From contig CAYHCE010000001.1 in the NCBI GenBank assembly GCA_964355015.1, positions 1-64,000 on the forward strand: DNA of 64,000 nt, read 5' to 3'. A program made the position numbers and the translations under genes. Source of the DNA: CAYHCE01 sp964355015 (GTDB taxonomy: Bacteria; Cyanobacteriota; Cyanobacteriia; PCC-6307; Cyanobiaceae). This document shows, one piece after another, positions 39,102-48,275 of this stretch. Position 1 is the stretch's first letter, and each line of letters begins with the position of its first letter. Below the pieces are notes generated by a model. It saw nothing but the letters and a program-made list of their open reading frames with translations. It did no database searches and was not told the DNA's origin.

Positions 39102-39794
39102 GTGAGCAGCGTGTCGCCAGAGCCGCAGGGCGGACGGCCGGAGGCCGGGGTCCCAGGGGCGGACGAAAGCCTCGAACACGCTCTGGAGCGGCTGGCCACG
39201 TCCTGCGACGGCTGCCACCGCTGCGGCCTGGCAGCGGTCCGTCAGCAGGTGGTGGTGAGCCGCGGCAATCCCCGCGCCCGCCTGATGGTGATCGGCGAGG
39301 GGCCCGGCGCCCAGGAGGACGCCAGCGGCCGGCCGTTCGTGGGGCGGGCCGGCCAGCTGCTGGATCAGATGCTGGCCAGCGTGGCGATCGACAGCAACCG
39401 CGACGCCTACATCTGCAATGTGGTGAAGTGCCGCCCGCCCGAGAACCGCAGGCCCACCGCTCCGGAGATGGCGGCCTGTCTGCCCTGGCTGCTCCAGCAG
39501 GTGGAGCTGGTCCAGCCCCGGGTGATCCTGCTGGCCGGCGCCACCGCGGTGGAGGGCGTGCTGGGGATCAGGGGGGGGATCACCAGGGAACGCGGCCAGT
39601 GGCGGCAGTGGCAGGGCCGCTGGTGCCTGCCGATCTTCCACCCCTCCTATCTGCTGCGTAATCCCTCCCGGGAGCGGGGCACGCCCAAGTGGCTCACCTG
39701 GCAGGACCTCCAGGACGTGCAACGGCGGCTGAGCCAGCTGGAGGAGGCCTGTCCGGGCGCCGTCGGTGCGGACGACTCGTCAGCCACCCCCTGA
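39102..39794 (+). CDS. Uracil-DNA glycosylase, family 4 (Fe-S type)
   Basis: The 230-residue protein removes uracil from DNA. The 4Fe-4S cysteines are visible: CDGCHRC at ~35-41 for the first pair, and CRPPENRRPTAPEMAAC for the second. Active-site motif A is GEGPGAQEDASGRPFVGRAGQLLD and motif B near the end is FHPSYLLRN. The N-terminal ~28 residues are a Pro/Gly-rich extension. Start GTG 39102; it is divergent from aspC. Confidence 0.92.
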   Translation: MSSVSPEPQGGRPEAGVPGADESLEHALERLATSCDGCHRCGLAAVRQQVVVSRGNPRARLMVIGEGPGAQEDASGRPFVGRAGQLLDQMLASVAIDSNRDAYICNVVKCRPPENRRPTAPEMAACLPWLLQQVELVQPRVILLAGATAVEGVLGIRGGITRERGQWRQWQGRWCLPIFHPSYLLRNPSRERGTPKWLTWQDLQDVQRRLSQLEEACPGAVGADDSSATP

Positions 39795-39832
39795 TCTGTG
39801 GCAGTGTTGGCCCACCTTCCGGCCCCCTCGCG

Positions 39833-41077
39833 ATGACCGGCACCCTGGCCCGCCCCGAAACGGCCCCGTCGGGTCTGCCCGCCGACTGGGCCAGTGATCC
39901 ACGCTTCGACACCGTCATCCACCGGCGCAGGACGCGCAGCGTGCGGGTGGGCGACGTCTGGGTGGGCAGCGACCACCCGGTGGTGGTGCAGTCGATGATC
40001 AACGAGGACACCCTCGACGTCGAAGCTGCCACGGCAGGCATCCGCCGACTGCACGAGGCCGGCTGCGAGATCGTGCGGCTCACGGTGCCCAGCCTGGGCC
40101 ATGCCCGTGCGGTCGGCGAGATCCGCAAGCGCCTGGAAGACACCTACCGGCCGGTGCCGCTGGTGGCAGACGTGCATCACAACGGCATGAAGATCGCCCT
40201 GGAGGTGGCTCAGCACGTCGACAAGGTGCGGATCAACCCAGGGCTTTACGTCTTCGACAAGCCCGATCCGAACCGCACCTCCTTCTCCGAGGAGGAGATC
40301 GCCCGGATCGGGGAGCGCATCCAGGCCACGCTCGAACCGCTGGTGAGCCTGCTCAAGGCCCAGGACAAGGGCCTCCGCATCGGCGTCAACCACGGCTCGC
40401 TGGCCGAGCGGATGCTGTTCACCTATGGCGACACGCCCCTGGGGATGGTGGAGTCGGCGCTGGAGTTCATCCGCATCTGCGACCGGCTCGACTTCCACAA
40501 CATCGTGGTGTCGATGAAGGCCTCACGGGCTCCGGTGATGCTGGCTGCCTACCGCCTGATGGCCGCCCGCATGGACGCCGAGGGTTTCCCCTACCCCCTG
40601 CACCTGGGCGTCACCGAAGCGGGGGACGGCGACTACGGCCGCATCAAGAGCACCGCCGGCATCGCCACCCTGCTGGCCGAGGGCCTGGGGGACACGATCC
40701 GGGTGTCGCTGACCGAGGCACCGGAGAAGGAGATCCCGGTCTGCTACTCGATCCTGCAGGCCCTTGGGCTGCGCAAGACGATGGTCGAGTACGTGGCCTG
40801 TCCCAGCTGCGGCCGCACCCTGTTCAACCTGGAGGAGGTGCTCCATAAGGTCCGGGCCGCCACCGATCACCTCACCGGTCTGGACATCGCGGTGATGGGC
40901 TGCATCGTCAACGGTCCCGGCGAGATGGCCGACGCCGACTACGGCTACGTGGGCAAGACCCCCGGCACCATCTCCCTTTACCGCGGCCGCGACGAGATCC
41001 GTCGGGTGCCGGAGGCGGAAGGCGTCGAGGCCCTGATCGCCCTGATTCAGGAGGATGGTCGCTGGGTCGATCCCTGA
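39833..41077 (+). CDS. ispG: 4-hydroxy-3-methylbut-2-en-1-yl diphosphate synthase
   Basis: IspG (GcpE) converts MEcPP to HMBPP in the MEP isoprenoid pathway that feeds carotenoid, chlorophyll and quinone side chains. The 414 residues include VVVQSMINEDTLDV, VADVHHNGMKIALEV, VRINPGLYVF, GVNHGSL, HLGVTEAGDGDYGRIKS, and the Fe-S cysteines in YVACPSCGRTLF and VMGCIVNGPGEM. Cyanobacterial enzymes use ferredoxin as electron donor. ATG 39833 is the start before the conserved region. Confidence 0.96.
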   Translation: MTGTLARPETAPSGLPADWASDPRFDTVIHRRRTRSVRVGDVWVGSDHPVVVQSMINEDTLDVEAATAGIRRLHEAGCEIVRLTVPSLGHARAVGEIRKRLEDTYRPVPLVADVHHNGMKIALEVAQHVDKVRINPGLYVFDKPDPNRTSFSEEEIARIGERIQATLEPLVSLLKAQDKGLRIGVNHGSLAERMLFTYGDTPLGMVESALEFIRICDRLDFHNIVVSMKASRAPVMLAAYRLMAARMDAEGFPYPLHLGVTEAGDGDYGRIKSTAGIATLLAEGLGDTIRVSLTEAPEKEIPVCYSILQALGLRKTMVEYVACPSCGRTLFNLEEVLHKVRAATDHLTGLDIAVMGCIVNGPGEMADADYGYVGKTPGTISLYRGRDEIRRVPEAEGVEALIALIQEDGRWVDP

Positions 41078-41203
41078 ACCGCTGACGCCGGGACTGAGGG
41101 CCGGTCACATCCTGACGCGCCTTCAACCGGTTCTTTCGCCTCGCCCTCCCCGGTGGTGGGGGCTAGCTTGAATTCACATTCGCGTTTCACGGGGGCGAAG
41201 CCA

Positions 41204-42547
41204 ATGGGCAGGGGTCGCACCGGCATCGTTCTTCTCGCCGGTCTGGGTGCCTGTGCGACCGCCGTGGTGGTGGGTGGGGAGTCGTTCATGGCTCCGAGCG
41301 CCGCCTCCCTGATCACGGACAGCCCCAAGGAGGTGATGGACCAGGCGTGGCAGATCGTCTTCCGTGACTATCTGGACACCACCGGCAAATACACACCGGA
41401 GCAGTGGCGCAAGCTGCGCCGTGATCTGCTGGCCAAGAGCTACGGCAGCACCAAGGACAGCTACGAGGCGATCCGGGGCATGCTCGGCACCCTCGATGAT
41501 CCCTACACCCGCTTCATGGATCCGCGGGAGTTCAAGGAGATGCAGATCGACACCTCCGGAGAGCTCTCCGGGGTGGGGATCCAGCTGAGCCTCGACAAGG
41601 ACACCAAGGAACTGGTGGTGGTCTCCCCGATCGAGGGCTCGCCTGCCTCCCGCGCCGGGGTGCAGCCCAAGGACGTGATCGTCGCGATCGACGGCAAGAG
41701 CACCAAGGGCATGAGCACCGAGGACGCCGTCAAGCTGATCCGGGGTCAGGCCGGCACCAAGGTCACGATCCAGCTGCGGCGCAAGACCCAGATCGTCAAC
41801 GTGCCGCTGACCCGGGAACGCATCGAGCTCCACGCGGTCGAGCATCAGATCAACAAGGGTCCCGACGGAACCAAGGTGGGCTACATCCGGCTCAAGCAGT
41901 TCAACGCCAATGCGGCCAAGGACATGCGAGCGGCCCTGCGGGACCTCGAAGCCAAGGGCGTGCAGGGCTATGTGCTCGACCTGCGCAGCAACCCCGGCGG
42001 CCTGCTGATGGCCAGCGTGGAGATCGCCCGCCAGCTGCTCGATGAGGGGATCATCGTCTCCACCAAGACCCGCGACGGCATCCAGGACATCAAGCGTGCC
42101 AACGGGCGCGCCCTCACCAAGGCTCCCATGGTGGTTCTGGTCAACGAGGGATCGGCCAGTGCCAGCGAGATCCTTTCCGGAGCCCTGCAGGACAACAAGC
42201 GCGCCGTGCTGGTGGGTCAGAAGACCTTCGGCAAGGGACTGGTGCAGTCGGTCCGGGGGCTGTCCGATGGCTCCGGGATGACCGTGACCATCGCCAAATA
42301 CCTCACCCCCAGCGGCCGCGACATTCATCACCTGGGGATCGCACCGGACGTGTCGGTGAAGATGAGCGAGCAGGAGGCCCGCAAGCTCCGCCTCGAAGAT
42401 CTCGGCACCGCCAAGGACGTCCAGTACCGAGCCGCCGAATCCACCCTGGTGAAGAAGTTGCGTCAGGTGCAGGCTGGGGCGGTGAAGGTCTACAACCCCA
42501 CCAGTGCCAACCTGCCTGCGGCTCTGCCGGGCACTCAGACTCCCTGA
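41204..42547 (+). CDS. Carboxyl-terminal processing peptidase (CtpA/B/C family)
   Basis: The 447-residue protein starts with a membrane signal (GIVLLAGLGACATAVVVGG), then an N-terminal helical domain, a PDZ domain (GVGIQLSLDKDT, VSPIEGSPASRAGVQPKDVIVAIDG) at ~110-195, and the S41 peptidase domain with catalytic serine in VNEGSASASEI and the lysine in GQKTFGKGL. Relatives include CtpA, which trims the D1 protein of photosystem II. Genomes of this group usually carry several paralogues, so the exact one is not named. Lumenal or periplasmic location. Confidence 0.93.
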   Translation: MGRGRTGIVLLAGLGACATAVVVGGESFMAPSAASLITDSPKEVMDQAWQIVFRDYLDTTGKYTPEQWRKLRRDLLAKSYGSTKDSYEAIRGMLGTLDDPYTRFMDPREFKEMQIDTSGELSGVGIQLSLDKDTKELVVVSPIEGSPASRAGVQPKDVIVAIDGKSTKGMSTEDAVKLIRGQAGTKVTIQLRRKTQIVNVPLTRERIELHAVEHQINKGPDGTKVGYIRLKQFNANAAKDMRAALRDLEAKGVQGYVLDLRSNPGGLLMASVEIARQLLDEGIIVSTKTRDGIQDIKRANGRALTKAPMVVLVNEGSASASEILSGALQDNKRAVLVGQKTFGKGLVQSVRGLSDGSGMTVTIAKYLTPSGRDIHHLGIAPDVSVKMSEQEARKLRLEDLGTAKDVQYRAAESTLVKKLRQVQAGAVKVYNPTSANLPAALPGTQTP

Positions 42548-42608
42548 CCGTACCCGGACCCCTGAGAACCGGCCTGGCCTGAAGCTCTCAGCCCGTGCGG
42601 GGCCTGGC

Positions 42609-42779
42609 TCAGGCCACCGGTTGCATCAACCCGCCGCCCGGGTTGGAGTCGTCGTCGTCGTTGTTCTCCTGCTCGTTCTGGAACAGGGCGAAGAGGCCGA
42701 GGGCCAGCACGCTCACCACAGCCGAGATCATTCCGTAGGCGCCTTGGAGACCGCTGCCCGCATCGACCAGTTCGCCCAT
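42609..42779 (-). CDS. Small single-helix membrane protein, unknown
   Basis: A 56-residue protein: MGELVDAGSGLQGAYGM, one helix at ~17-36 (ISAVVSVLALGLFALFQ), then an acidic hydrophilic tail NEQENNDDDDSNPGG. The shape resembles small photosystem or thylakoid proteins, but no pigment-binding motif is present and I know no family. It lies between ctpA and mfd. Confidence 0.6.
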   Translation of the reverse strand: MGELVDAGSGLQGAYGMISAVVSVLALGLFALFQNEQENNDDDDSNPGGGLMQPVA

Positions 42780-42871
42780 GGATTCCTGACGTTTGCAGAA
42801 GTGTAACGAACTTTTGCGACAGGCAGGTCGGTGATGGTCGCCGTGGCATGGCAGGACTCCCCAGTGCAGCT

Positions 42872-45800
42872 TCAGACCACCAGCACGGCAGCGTTCGCGG
42901 CGTCCTGCTCCTTCTGCCGCTGGGCCTGGGTGCGGCCCTCGGCGTCGGGAATCTGATCGGCCATGGCGTCGAGCCACTCCATCAGCGTGTCGAGTTGCCT
43001 GTCGGCGGTCAGCACACTCAGGCCTCGGGCCAGCACCTTCGCCGTGCTGCCGGCCCCGCCCTGATACACCAGCCGGCCGTGCAGGTGCTGGGGCAGGCCC
43101 TGGCGCAGCAGGCGGAAGGCGGGCTCCTCCATCGGTGTTTCCAGCACGAGGTTCGGCTTCTCCGGCCTGATGCGGGAGAAGCCGCAGCGTTTGGCCAGCA
43201 GCTTCAGCTCCATCAGCTGCAGCAGGCTCTGCACCGGCGCCGGGAGGGAGCCGTAGCGGTCGACCCAGTCGGCGGCGAGCTGCATCAGTTCCTCACGGCT
43301 GCGGCAGGCGGCGGCGGCGCGGTAGGCGGCCATCTTCTCGTCGGCCTCGGTGATCCAGTCGGCCGGGATGAAGGCGGTGATCGGCAGGTCGATCTGGGTG
43401 TCGTCCACCACCGGGATGTCCTGGCCCTGGATCTCGGCCAGCGATTCCTGCAGCATCTCCATGTAGAGATCGAAGCCGACCACCTCCATCTGGCCGCTCT
43501 GCTCCACCCCCAGCAGATTGCCCACGCCCCGGATCTCCATGTCGCGCATGGCGAGCTGATAGCCACTGCCGAGCTGGGCGAACTCCTGGATCGCCCGCAG
43601 CCGTTGCCGGGCGGCTTCGCTCAGGGAGGCATCGCCGGGGTAGAAGAGCCAGGCATGGGCCTGCACTCCGCTGCGGCCCACCCTGCCCCGCAACTGATAA
43701 AGCTGGGCGAGGCCGAACCTGTGGGCGTCTTCCACCAGGATCGTGTTCACCCGGGGGATATCCAGGCCGCTCTCGATGATCGTGGTGCACAGCATCACCT
43801 CGGCCTCACCGGCATTGAAGGCCACCATGGCCGATTCCAATTCCCCCTCCGGCATCTGGCCGTGGGCCACCTGCAGTTTCAGGCCCGGCAGCATCGTGCG
43901 CAGTTGCCCGGCCACCTCCTCGATCCCCTCCACCCGCGGCACCACGTAGAACACCTGGCCGCCCCGGTCCAGTTCCTGGCGGATGGCGCTTCGCACCGCT
44001 TCTTCATCCAACACCGCCAGGTGGGTCTTGATCGGGCGGCGCAGCGGCGGCGGTGTGGTGATCAGGCTCATCTCGCGCACGCCCGAGAGGCTCATGTAGA
44101 GGGTGCGTGGAATCGGGGTGGCGCTGAGCGTCAGCACGTCCACGTCTTTTCTGAGCGCCTTGATCTTCTCCTTCTGGTTCACACCGAAGCGCTGCTCCTC
44201 GTCCACCACCAGCAGACCCAGCTGCTGAAAACTGGTGCCCTTGCCCAGAAGCTGGTGGGTGCCCACAACCACATCCACCGTGCCGGCAACGAGGCCATCG
44301 AGGATCGTCTTGCGCTCGGCCGTGGTGCGAAAGCGATTGAGCAGGGCCACCTTGAGCGGATAGGGCGCGAAGCGCTCACTGAGCGTGCGCCAGTGCTGCT
44401 GGGCGAGCACCGTGGTGGGCGCCAGCAGCGCGCACTGCTTGCCGGCCGTGACGGCCTTGAAGATCGCCCGGATCGCCACTTCCGTCTTGCCGAAGCCCAC
44501 ATCGCCGCAGACCAGCCGGTCCATCGGCTGGGGCTTCTCCATGTCGCGCTTCACCTCGGCGATCGCCTTGCTCTGATCCGGCGTGGGCTCGTAGGGGAAG
44601 GAATCCTCCAGCTCCAGCTGCCAGGGGCCATCGGGGGGGAAGGCGAACCCCGGCGACTGGTGCCGCTCGGCGTAGAGCTTGACCAGATCAAGGGCCACCT
44701 TGCGCACCGCCTTGAGCGCCCGTTCCTTGGCCTTGCTCCAGGCCACGCCGCCCATGCGGTTGAGCTCGGGCGGATTGTCGGTGCTGGCCCGGTAGCGCCC
44801 CAGGCTGCCCAGCTGATCGGCGGCCACGCGCAGGGTGCCGTCGGCGTACTGCACCACCAGGTAGTCGCGGGATTCTCCGCTGATGGCGAGTTTCTCGAGC
44901 TTGAGGAAGCGGCCGATGCCGTGGTTGCGGTGCACCACGAAATCGCCGGGCAGCATCTTGCCGGGATCCACCGTGCGGCTGGTGGCCTTGCGCCGCCGCC
45001 GCACGTAGCCGCTGGCAGCCAGGCTGTGCTGGCCGAAGAACTCCCGGTCCGTCAGCAGCACCAGCTTCCAGGCCGGCAGCTGCAGGCCCTCCAGCTCGGC
45101 GGTGCCCTTGCTCTTGAGCGCCACCGGCGTGTTCTGGCCGATCAGGCGCTCGATCGCCGGGAAATCGTGGGGGTTGGGCACGAAGCGGGTGATGCAGTCG
45201 TGCTCCTCCAGCAGCGCCACGGCCCGGCTGGGCTGGGCCGACACCAGCCACACCCGTGCCTTCTCCTGCTGATACCCCTTCACCAGGGCCGCCAGGCGGC
45301 CGAACTGGTTGGGGTGGGCCGCTACGGCCCGGCTGGCCAGATCGAAGCTGTTGGGGTGCCGGTCGGTTTCGTGCAGCTCGGCCAGATCGAAGCCGGCGAA
45401 GGCTTCCGCCGCCTGGAGGGCCTCGGCGATCGGCCGGTGCAGGGCGGGCACGTCCACATCGGCGTGGTGGGCTTCGGCGTGGTCGAACCACTGCTGGCCG
45501 TGGGCCAGGCCGTGGCGCCGCTCATCGACGGCGACCAGGGTGTGGGCCGGCAAGTAATCGAGCAGCGAGGCCGGCCGCTGCCAGGCCAGGCCCATCAGCC
45601 GCCGCATTCCCTCGGGTGTGCCGCCCTCCAGCAACTGGTCGAGCGCCTCGGGGCTGAGCAGGCTTTCGAGCCCGTCGGGGATCGCCTGCCGCAGGGCTTC
45701 CGCCACCAGGGGGCCGTAGCCGGTGGGGGTGAGCCGCACCGCCTCGATCGGATCGAGCGAGCGCTGGGTGGCCGGATCGAACTCGCGCAGCTTCTCGAGC

Positions 45801-46405
45801 GTGTCGCCGAAGAACTCCAGCCGCACCGGCAGCTCGGCGCTCACCGGGAAGAGATCGACGATGTCGCCGCGGCGGCTCCAGCTGCCCTCCTGCTCGATCG
45901 TGGGCACCCGCTCGTAGCCGAGTCGGGTGAGCGTGGCGGCCAGCTCGTCGAGGTCGACCACCTGGCCCTTGCGCAGGCTGAGGCACTGGGCCGCCAGGGC
46001 GGCGGGCGGCGGCAGGTGGGGCTGCAGGGCCCGTTCGGTGGCCACGATCGCGCCGCGCCACAGGCCCCCATCCACCAGCTCGCTGAGCACCTGCAGCTGC
46101 CCCCAGGTGATCTCGCTGGTGGGATCGAACGGCTCGTAGGGCGAACCCTCGCTGGTGGGATAGAGGGCGGCGCTGGGCCAGCCCATCAGCTCCAGCAGGG
46201 CGCTCCAGCGGCCCGCCTCCTCCAGGGTGGGCACCACCACCAGCAGGGGCGCCTGCGCCAGCCGGGCCAGGGCGCTGGTGATCAGGGCCCGCCCTGCCCG
46301 GCCGGCGCCGCTGAGGCGCAGCCGCTGCGGCCGCCGGCTGCGTTCGAGCACCTCGCCGGTGAGGGGCACCTGCTCGAGCTGGCGCACCAGGGCGGTGAGG
46401 GGCAT
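42872..46405 (-). CDS. mfd: Transcription-repair coupling factor
   Basis: Mfd is an ATP-driven translocase that removes stalled RNA polymerase and recruits UvrA. The 1177 residues show the UvrB-like N-terminus (PTSEGSPYEPFDPTSE, SRRGDIVDLFPV), the RNAP-interacting domain (LPGDFVVHRNHGIGRFLKLE), and RecG-like motors with Walker A GDVGFGKTE, DEEQ box VVDEEQRFG, LSATPIPRTL and RVGRSGVQAHAWLFY. ATG 46405 begins homology; the open frame runs farther upstream with no match. Confidence 0.96.
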   Translation of the reverse strand: MPLTALVRQLEQVPLTGEVLERSRRPQRLRLSGAGRAGRALITSALARLAQAPLLVVVPTLEEAGRWSALLELMGWPSAALYPTSEGSPYEPFDPTSEITWGQLQVLSELVDGGLWRGAIVATERALQPHLPPPAALAAQCLSLRKGQVVDLDELAATLTRLGYERVPTIEQEGSWSRRGDIVDLFPVSAELPVRLEFFGDTLEKLREFDPATQRSLDPIEAVRLTPTGYGPLVAEALRQAIPDGLESLLSPEALDQLLEGGTPEGMRRLMGLAWQRPASLLDYLPAHTLVAVDERRHGLAHGQQWFDHAEAHHADVDVPALHRPIAEALQAAEAFAGFDLAELHETDRHPNSFDLASRAVAAHPNQFGRLAALVKGYQQEKARVWLVSAQPSRAVALLEEHDCITRFVPNPHDFPAIERLIGQNTPVALKSKGTAELEGLQLPAWKLVLLTDREFFGQHSLAASGYVRRRRKATSRTVDPGKMLPGDFVVHRNHGIGRFLKLEKLAISGESRDYLVVQYADGTLRVAADQLGSLGRYRASTDNPPELNRMGGVAWSKAKERALKAVRKVALDLVKLYAERHQSPGFAFPPDGPWQLELEDSFPYEPTPDQSKAIAEVKRDMEKPQPMDRLVCGDVGFGKTEVAIRAIFKAVTAGKQCALLAPTTVLAQQHWRTLSERFAPYPLKVALLNRFRTTAERKTILDGLVAGTVDVVVGTHQLLGKGTSFQQLGLLVVDEEQRFGVNQKEKIKALRKDVDVLTLSATPIPRTLYMSLSGVREMSLITTPPPLRRPIKTHLAVLDEEAVRSAIRQELDRGGQVFYVVPRVEGIEEVAGQLRTMLPGLKLQVAHGQMPEGELESAMVAFNAGEAEVMLCTTIIESGLDIPRVNTILVEDAHRFGLAQLYQLRGRVGRSGVQAHAWLFYPGDASLSEAARQRLRAIQEFAQLGSGYQLAMRDMEIRGVGNLLGVEQSGQMEVVGFDLYMEMLQESLAEIQGQDIPVVDDTQIDLPITAFIPADWITEADEKMAAYRAAAACRSREELMQLAADWVDRYGSLPAPVQSLLQLMELKLLAKRCGFSRIRPEKPNLVLETPMEEPAFRLLRQGLPQHLHGRLVYQGGAGSTAKVLARGLSVLTADRQLDTLMEWLDAMADQIPDAEGRTQAQRQKEQDAANAAVLVV

Positions 46406-46596
46406 CGGAAACGGGGGACAGGCGCATCCCGATCTTCGCAACCGGCAGCGGCGGGTCGTACCAGGGTCTGCTCTACGGCTGCCGATCGAGAAGCGGGAAC
46501 GGAGCAGCCCGCGGCAACATCGCTGTACAGCAGGCGCCATGCTCAGGGCTTGGATGGGCCTTTCCCCGGCCTGCGGCTGCCGTGGAGCCCGCCACC

Positions 46597-47493
46597 ATGA
46601 GCACCTATCGCTGTCCCTGCTGCCGGCCACGGACCCCGCGGATGGCCCACGGCCCCGGCGGAGTGCCGCTCTGCGCCCGCTGCGGCGAGCGCCTGGAACG
46701 GGTCCCGCTGATCCGGCCGTTGCCGGCCCTGGCGGCCGCACTGGTGTCGGCCGGTCTCGGCCTTGCCGCCCTGGCCGTCGTGGAGCCTCTGCCACGCAGC
46801 GAGAAGACCCTGGCGGCCTTGCAGGTGCTGCCGGCGCCGCTGCGCGAGCTGGTGCTCTCCCGCGAGCCCGCCCCGCCTCGGCCCGCAGACCGCGTGGTCG
46901 ACCCGGCGAGCCTGCCGGAACTGCTGGCTGAGCTGCGGCTGGCCGATCGGAGCTGGATCCCCCGGGCCGAGGGCCTTGCCGATGGCAGAACCCGTTACCT
47001 CTACAGGCGCAGGTTCGACGAGCCGACCCTCACGGTGGAGCAGATCCAGCAGCGCATCCGCTACCCCCCCGACTTCGCCACGGAGCGGACGGCGATCGCG
47101 AGCCTGGTGAGACAGCTCCAGGCGGTGGGGGTGCTGGTGGTGCTCGGTCCGCCGCGCAAGCCCCGGGCCGCCGGGGAGTGGGATCCAGCCGCCCGCACCA
47201 TCCGGATGCGCCCCGATGTGGTCGGCAAGGGCAGTGTCGAATTCGCCCGGATTCTCAACCATGAGGCGATCCATGTGGTTCAGAGCTGTCGCCAGGGAGG
47301 TCTGGCCGCCCCGCCCCTGCCGCTCGGACTCTCCACCGTTCTCGATCCTGCCAGCCGGCGTCATCTCCAGGATCCCGTTTACGCCTCGGCCAGCCGCCTG
47401 GAGATCCGGCTGGAGAGCGAGGCTTATGCCAACCAGAACCAGCTGGGCCTGGGCCCGTCCCTGCTGGCGCTGGAGTGCCGGCGGGGCGGCTGA
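46597..47493 (+). CDS. Membrane protein with N-terminal zinc ribbon and HExxH metallopeptidase-like domain
   Basis: Residues 6-29 have a CPCC...CARC zinc ribbon, residues ~41-62 form a single membrane helix (LPALAAALVSAGLGLAALAV), and residues ~100-298 are a soluble domain. It contains ARILNHEAIHVVQSC with a HExxH motif at 222-226, and a downstream RLESEAYANQNQ whose Glu could be the third zinc ligand. This is the arrangement of a gluzincin-type peptidase. I cannot assign a named family. Orientation would put the enzyme on the outer or lumenal side. It is next to another uncharacterised gene, tail-to-tail, 7 bases apart. Confidence 0.75.
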   Translation: MSTYRCPCCRPRTPRMAHGPGGVPLCARCGERLERVPLIRPLPALAAALVSAGLGLAALAVVEPLPRSEKTLAALQVLPAPLRELVLSREPAPPRPADRVVDPASLPELLAELRLADRSWIPRAEGLADGRTRYLYRRRFDEPTLTVEQIQQRIRYPPDFATERTAIASLVRQLQAVGVLVVLGPPRKPRAAGEWDPAARTIRMRPDVVGKGSVEFARILNHEAIHVVQSCRQGGLAAPPLPLGLSTVLDPASRRHLQDPVYASASRLEIRLESEAYANQNQLGLGPSLLALECRRGG

Positions 47494-47500
47494 TCACCGA

Positions 47501-48211
47501 TCAGGCCGCCGCCGCCGCCGGGGCCGGCTCGCGGCTCAGCTCCTCCTCGAGGAGCCTGTTGAAGCTCAGCAGGTCGTCGTCGCCGAGCTGCTGGCGGCTG
47601 GCCAGCCCGAAGTGCTGCTCCAGGAAGGCGCGCCCTTCGGCGGCTCCCCAGCTCAGCCGGCTCAGCAACTGCTCGCACTGCAGCAGCAGATCGCCGCGGC
47701 GCAGCGGCGGCCGTGCACTGGCGGGATCACTGCCGGGGGCCAGACTCCGCAGCACCCCGAGGTAGGCCAGCAGATCGGCGTAGCGGATCAGCCGGCTGCG
47801 GCTGGGGTGTCCGAAGACCCGCTCCAGATACACCGCTTCCTGATCACGGCCCCAGCCGAGGCGTCGCAGCTCCAGCTCCACTTCGGCCAGCTCGTCGCTC
47901 CAGTCCTCGGGATCGGCGGGTGGCTCCGCAGTCGGTAGGGGAGCGGCCACAGCGGGCGGCGGGGGCATCGTCGTCGCCGCCGGGGCCTCGGATGGGGTGG
48001 GTGGGGCCGGCGGCACGACAGCTGCTGCGTCGACCGCCGGGCGGGTGGCGGGCAGCCGCTGCCTCAGCCGTGCGATCGCCCGGTCCTCCGCCGCTTCTGC
48101 CGTGGCGGCCTCCCCCAGGGCCTGGCCCAGGCAGGCCCCCTCTCGCCAGGCGCTCACCTCCACCACCCGCTGGCCGGTTTCGGCATGCACCAGTCGGGCC
48201 TGGAGCTGCAT
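47501..48211 (-). CDS. Uncharacterised protein with internal repeats
   Basis: The 236-residue protein has a beta-alpha N-terminus (MQLQARLVHAETGQRVVEV, then EDRAIARLRQRL) resembling a double-stranded-RNA-binding or related fold. A Pro/Ala-rich linker follows at ~65-100, then two related helical repeats: LRRLGWGRDQEAVYLERVFG and LSRLSWGAAEGRAFLEQHFG, each followed by an R-x-R-x-x-L or R-x-Q-L-x-x-x-D-L-L element. The repeats share the L-x-W-x-x-x-x-x-x-x-F/Y-L-E-x-x-F-G spine. It has no known function. Its 5' end lies 64 bases from terC, divergent. Confidence 0.65.
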   Translation of the reverse strand: MQLQARLVHAETGQRVVEVSAWREGACLGQALGEAATAEAAEDRAIARLRQRLPATRPAVDAAAVVPPAPPTPSEAPAATTMPPPPAVAAPLPTAEPPADPEDWSDELAEVELELRRLGWGRDQEAVYLERVFGHPSRSRLIRYADLLAYLGVLRSLAPGSDPASARPPLRRGDLLLQCEQLLSRLSWGAAEGRAFLEQHFGLASRQQLGDDDLLSFNRLLEEELSREPAPAAAAA

Positions 48212-48275
48212 CGGAGGCTGGGGAGGGGAAGGGACTTTCTAGAGTGCCTCAACTGAACCCGCTGCAGACCTGCCG

